From CAYUAI01 sp964442745 (lineage in GTDB: Bacteria; Pseudomonadota; Gammaproteobacteria; S012-40), in the NCBI GenBank assembly GCA_964442745.1, contig CAYUAI010000010.1, forward strand, positions 1-64,000: 64,000 nt of DNA. The letters are read 5' to 3'. Position numbers and translations under genes: made by a program. Positions 62,324 through 64,000 of this stretch are shown piece after piece. Every line of letters begins with the position of its first letter. Position 1 is the stretch's first letter. The notes under the pieces are model-generated. The model did not search any database, was not told where the DNA came from, and worked only from the letters and a program-made list of their open reading frames with translations.

Positions 62324-63910
62324 ATGGCCAAAGTATTATTTATCAATCCCGTTGTGAGAGAAGAAGATGATCCGCGGCATGTGCCTTATGGTATTGCTTT
62401 GTTGGCAGCGATTGCTATGGAGCAAGGTTGTCTCGTGCAGGTTTATGATGAAAATGCTTGGCGACGAGGTGAACAAACACTCATTGAGGTATTGCAGGCC
62501 GACAGTTGGGATGTGATTGCATTGGGAGGTATTACAACCGCCTATGCTTCTCTAAAGCAGATTGTAAAACTGGGGAATCAACAATCTCCACAGAGCAAGA
62601 TTATTATTGGTGGTGGTGTATTAACCTCGTTACCTAATGAGATTATGAAATTTTTGCCAGAGGTGGATATTGGTGTGATTGGCGAGGCATTTCAAACCTT
62701 TCCCGAAATATTAGCAATGATTGATGCCGGTGATCAACAATGGCAAGACATTGATGGAACAGTTTCAAGAAATCATCAGGGTAAGTTGGTTTTTGGAAAG
62801 CAAAGAGCCTTATTAGAAAGCCTGGATAGCTTGCCTTATCCTGCATGGGATTTGTTTCCGTTAGAGGAAGTTTATTTCCCCAACAGTCAGGTACTTTTTT
62901 CGGAAGAAGGGATGTTGGCGAAAAGACGTTTAGATATCAACGCTAGTTACGGTTGTTCATTGATTTGTCGTTATTGCTACCATTTAGGCATTGCCGGTGA
63001 TATGCGTTATCAATCTGATGAATTCGGCAATACCCAGATTCATTTTGATGAGCCGGGAAATTACTCAAGAACAATACGTTATCACAGTCCTGAATATATC
63101 GTGAAGTTGGTTAAATACGCCTATGATAAATACGATATCGATTTTATTGGTTTTCTCGATGAAAACTTAATGACCATGGACCAATATTCAAAGAAAACAT
63201 GGTTAAAAGAAATTACTCGGCTGTGGATTGAATATGGCTTGCAACCCAGCTGTATCCGTGATGGTGTCTCCCATGATGAGCACTGTCGGGGTGTGCATTG
63301 GTCGGGTACGAGTCATGCGACGCTTTGCAATCCTGAGACCTTAAAAATGATGAGGCAGGCGGGTTGTTCACATTTAGTGTATGGTTATGAGTCGTTTTCC
63401 CGACATGTCATGAAAACTATTGGCAAAGGTGCCACTCCGAAAACCAATATGAGAAGTTTTTTTTGGACGTTGGAATCAGGGATTCGCCCGATCCCAAATC
63501 AAATTATTGGCTTTCCCAATGAAGACTTTCTATCAATCTACGAGAATATGGCAGCGTGGAAACAATTAGGCATTGTAGTAAAGCCTTTTTTTGCAACGCC
63601 GTATCCTGGCTCTGAATGGTTTACCGTGTATCGAGATCAGATTATGAAACAATACCAAGGTGATCTTGAACAATATTTGCTAGATCTTGGTGATGCAACA
63701 CGGATAACAGCCGTCATTTCGCATAACTTTAATGCGGTCGAATTGTTGGGCTTACGGGAGTTAATGGTTAATTTTGACTATCAGCGTATTCGAGAATATG
63801 AAGTCTATTGGCGAAAGGCGCATCATATTGCGGATGGTGATCCTTCAACAGTGTATGTGCCCGTTGGCACTAAAGATCCATTGCTGAAAAAAATTGCTTT
63901 TTTTAAATAA
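62324..63910 (+). CDS. B12-binding-domain radical SAM protein
   Basis: 528 residues. The N-terminal part (about 1-130) is a cobalamin-binding Rossmann-like domain with GIALLAAIAMEQG and IGGGVLTSLPNEIMKFLPEV, and IGEAFQTFPEIL; it lacks the D-x-H-x-x-G motif in a form I could identify. The radical SAM motif is CSLICRYCYH (about 210-220). GFLDENLMT and GYESFSRHVMK follow. Such enzymes often methylate unactivated carbons or reshape sugars. It starts 17 bp after the second DUF115 gene; product and substrate are unknown. Confidence 0.85.
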   Translation: MAKVLFINPVVREEDDPRHVPYGIALLAAIAMEQGCLVQVYDENAWRRGEQTLIEVLQADSWDVIALGGITTAYASLKQIVKLGNQQSPQSKIIIGGGVLTSLPNEIMKFLPEVDIGVIGEAFQTFPEILAMIDAGDQQWQDIDGTVSRNHQGKLVFGKQRALLESLDSLPYPAWDLFPLEEVYFPNSQVLFSEEGMLAKRRLDINASYGCSLICRYCYHLGIAGDMRYQSDEFGNTQIHFDEPGNYSRTIRYHSPEYIVKLVKYAYDKYDIDFIGFLDENLMTMDQYSKKTWLKEITRLWIEYGLQPSCIRDGVSHDEHCRGVHWSGTSHATLCNPETLKMMRQAGCSHLVYGYESFSRHVMKTIGKGATPKTNMRSFFWTLESGIRPIPNQIIGFPNEDFLSIYENMAAWKQLGIVVKPFFATPYPGSEWFTVYRDQIMKQYQGDLEQYLLDLGDATRITAVISHNFNAVELLGLRELMVNFDYQRIREYEVYWRKAHHIADGDPSTVYVPVGTKDPLLKKIAFFK

Positions 63911-63932
63911 GAATCCATGGAAGGAGGGTGAG

Positions 63933-64000
63933 ATGAACCATCCCAGTGTATTGATCGTGGTACCGGCACGCAGTGGCTCTAAGGGCTTACCTAGGAAAAA
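63933..64000 (+). CDS. CMP-sugar synthetase (NeuA/PseF-like), truncated by window edge
   Basis: Only the first 22 codons are in the window: VLIVVPARSGSKGLPRKN is the N-terminal nucleotide-binding motif of acylneuraminate cytidylyltransferases. A strong AAGGAGGGTGAG site precedes the ATG. Such enzymes activate sialic, pseudaminic or legionaminic acid or deoxy-sugars with CMP. That would place a nonulosonic-acid-type branch in the island beyond the right edge. Confidence 0.75.
   Translation, partial: MNHPSVLIVVPARSGSKGLPRK

Noticed and set aside
1..64000. tRNA, rRNA and CRISPR loci
   Set aside because: I found no cloverleaf-type sequence, rRNA signature or direct-repeat array on either strand by eye.

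Overview
The window is chromosomal DNA of moderate to low GC from a motile, didermal bacterium, most likely a free-living aquatic gammaproteobacterium. The reasons are: a nosP-like/GGDEF-EAL pair, guaB-guaA-tadA, rppH with ptsP, yceH, and a flagellar block in the order flgN-flgM-flgA / cheV-cheR / flgBCDEFGHI...JKL, as seen in polarly flagellated Pseudomonas and Vibrio relatives. Sigma54-type and sigma28-type promoters sit at the expected flagellar positions. A PEP-CTERM protein, giant multiheme cytochromes and an arsenosugar cluster point to an environmental, possibly sediment or sulfur-cycling lineage. I cannot name the genus.

Layout. 1-4.5 kb: an IS1595-type transposase relic, then a two-gene operon on the minus strand (FIST/NosP-like sensor and a PAS-GAF-PAS-GGDEF-EAL c-di-GMP enzyme). 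4.5-5.8 kb: gene-free DNA with a second copy of the IS-end sequence. 5.8-10.8 kb: two tandem paralogous PKD-multiheme cytochrome lipoproteins with 18 and 22 CXXCH motifs. 10.9-11.1 kb: a 250-bp nested inverted-repeat element flanked by a 6-bp direct repeat. 11.3-12.2 kb: a THxN-type PEP-CTERM protein. 12.2-27 kb: mostly housekeeping genes (yceH, ptsP, rppH, a HAD phosphatase, an M23 peptidase, a small lipoprotein, guaB, guaA, tadA, an orphan sensor kinase, a coiled-coil protein, ribD), with a diverged ~90-bp repeat recurring between 15.5 and 18.6 kb. 27.4-29.1 kb: a broken sigma54-activator gene abutting a solitary rfbB. 29.3-33.8 kb: an ECF sigma/anti-sigma pair divergent from an arsS / methyltransferase / TIGR04282 arsenosugar-type gene set.

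33.8-49.6 kb is the axial-structure flagellar block. It has three irregularities: CheV is reduced to its CheW-like domain, FlgJ lacks the muramidase domain, and 2.4 kb carrying only two small genes separates flgI from flgJ.

49.8-64 kb, directly downstream of flgL, is a surface-glycan (probably flagellin-glycosylation) island that runs off the right edge. It carries two related radical-SAM/SPASM proteins, a sugar-nucleotide epimerase, a GmhA-like isomerase, a domain-swapped HldE-like nucleotidyltransferase-kinase, an E1 alpha/beta pair without E2 or E3, a minus-strand glycosyltransferase-like protein with a duplicated N-terminal module, two DUF115 (Maf-like) proteins with two tiny genes between them, a B12-binding radical-SAM protein and the start of a CMP-sugar synthetase. 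The set suggests an activated unusual sugar, heptose-like or carbon-branched, made and transferred in connection with the flagellum. This is the best candidate here for a little-described system.
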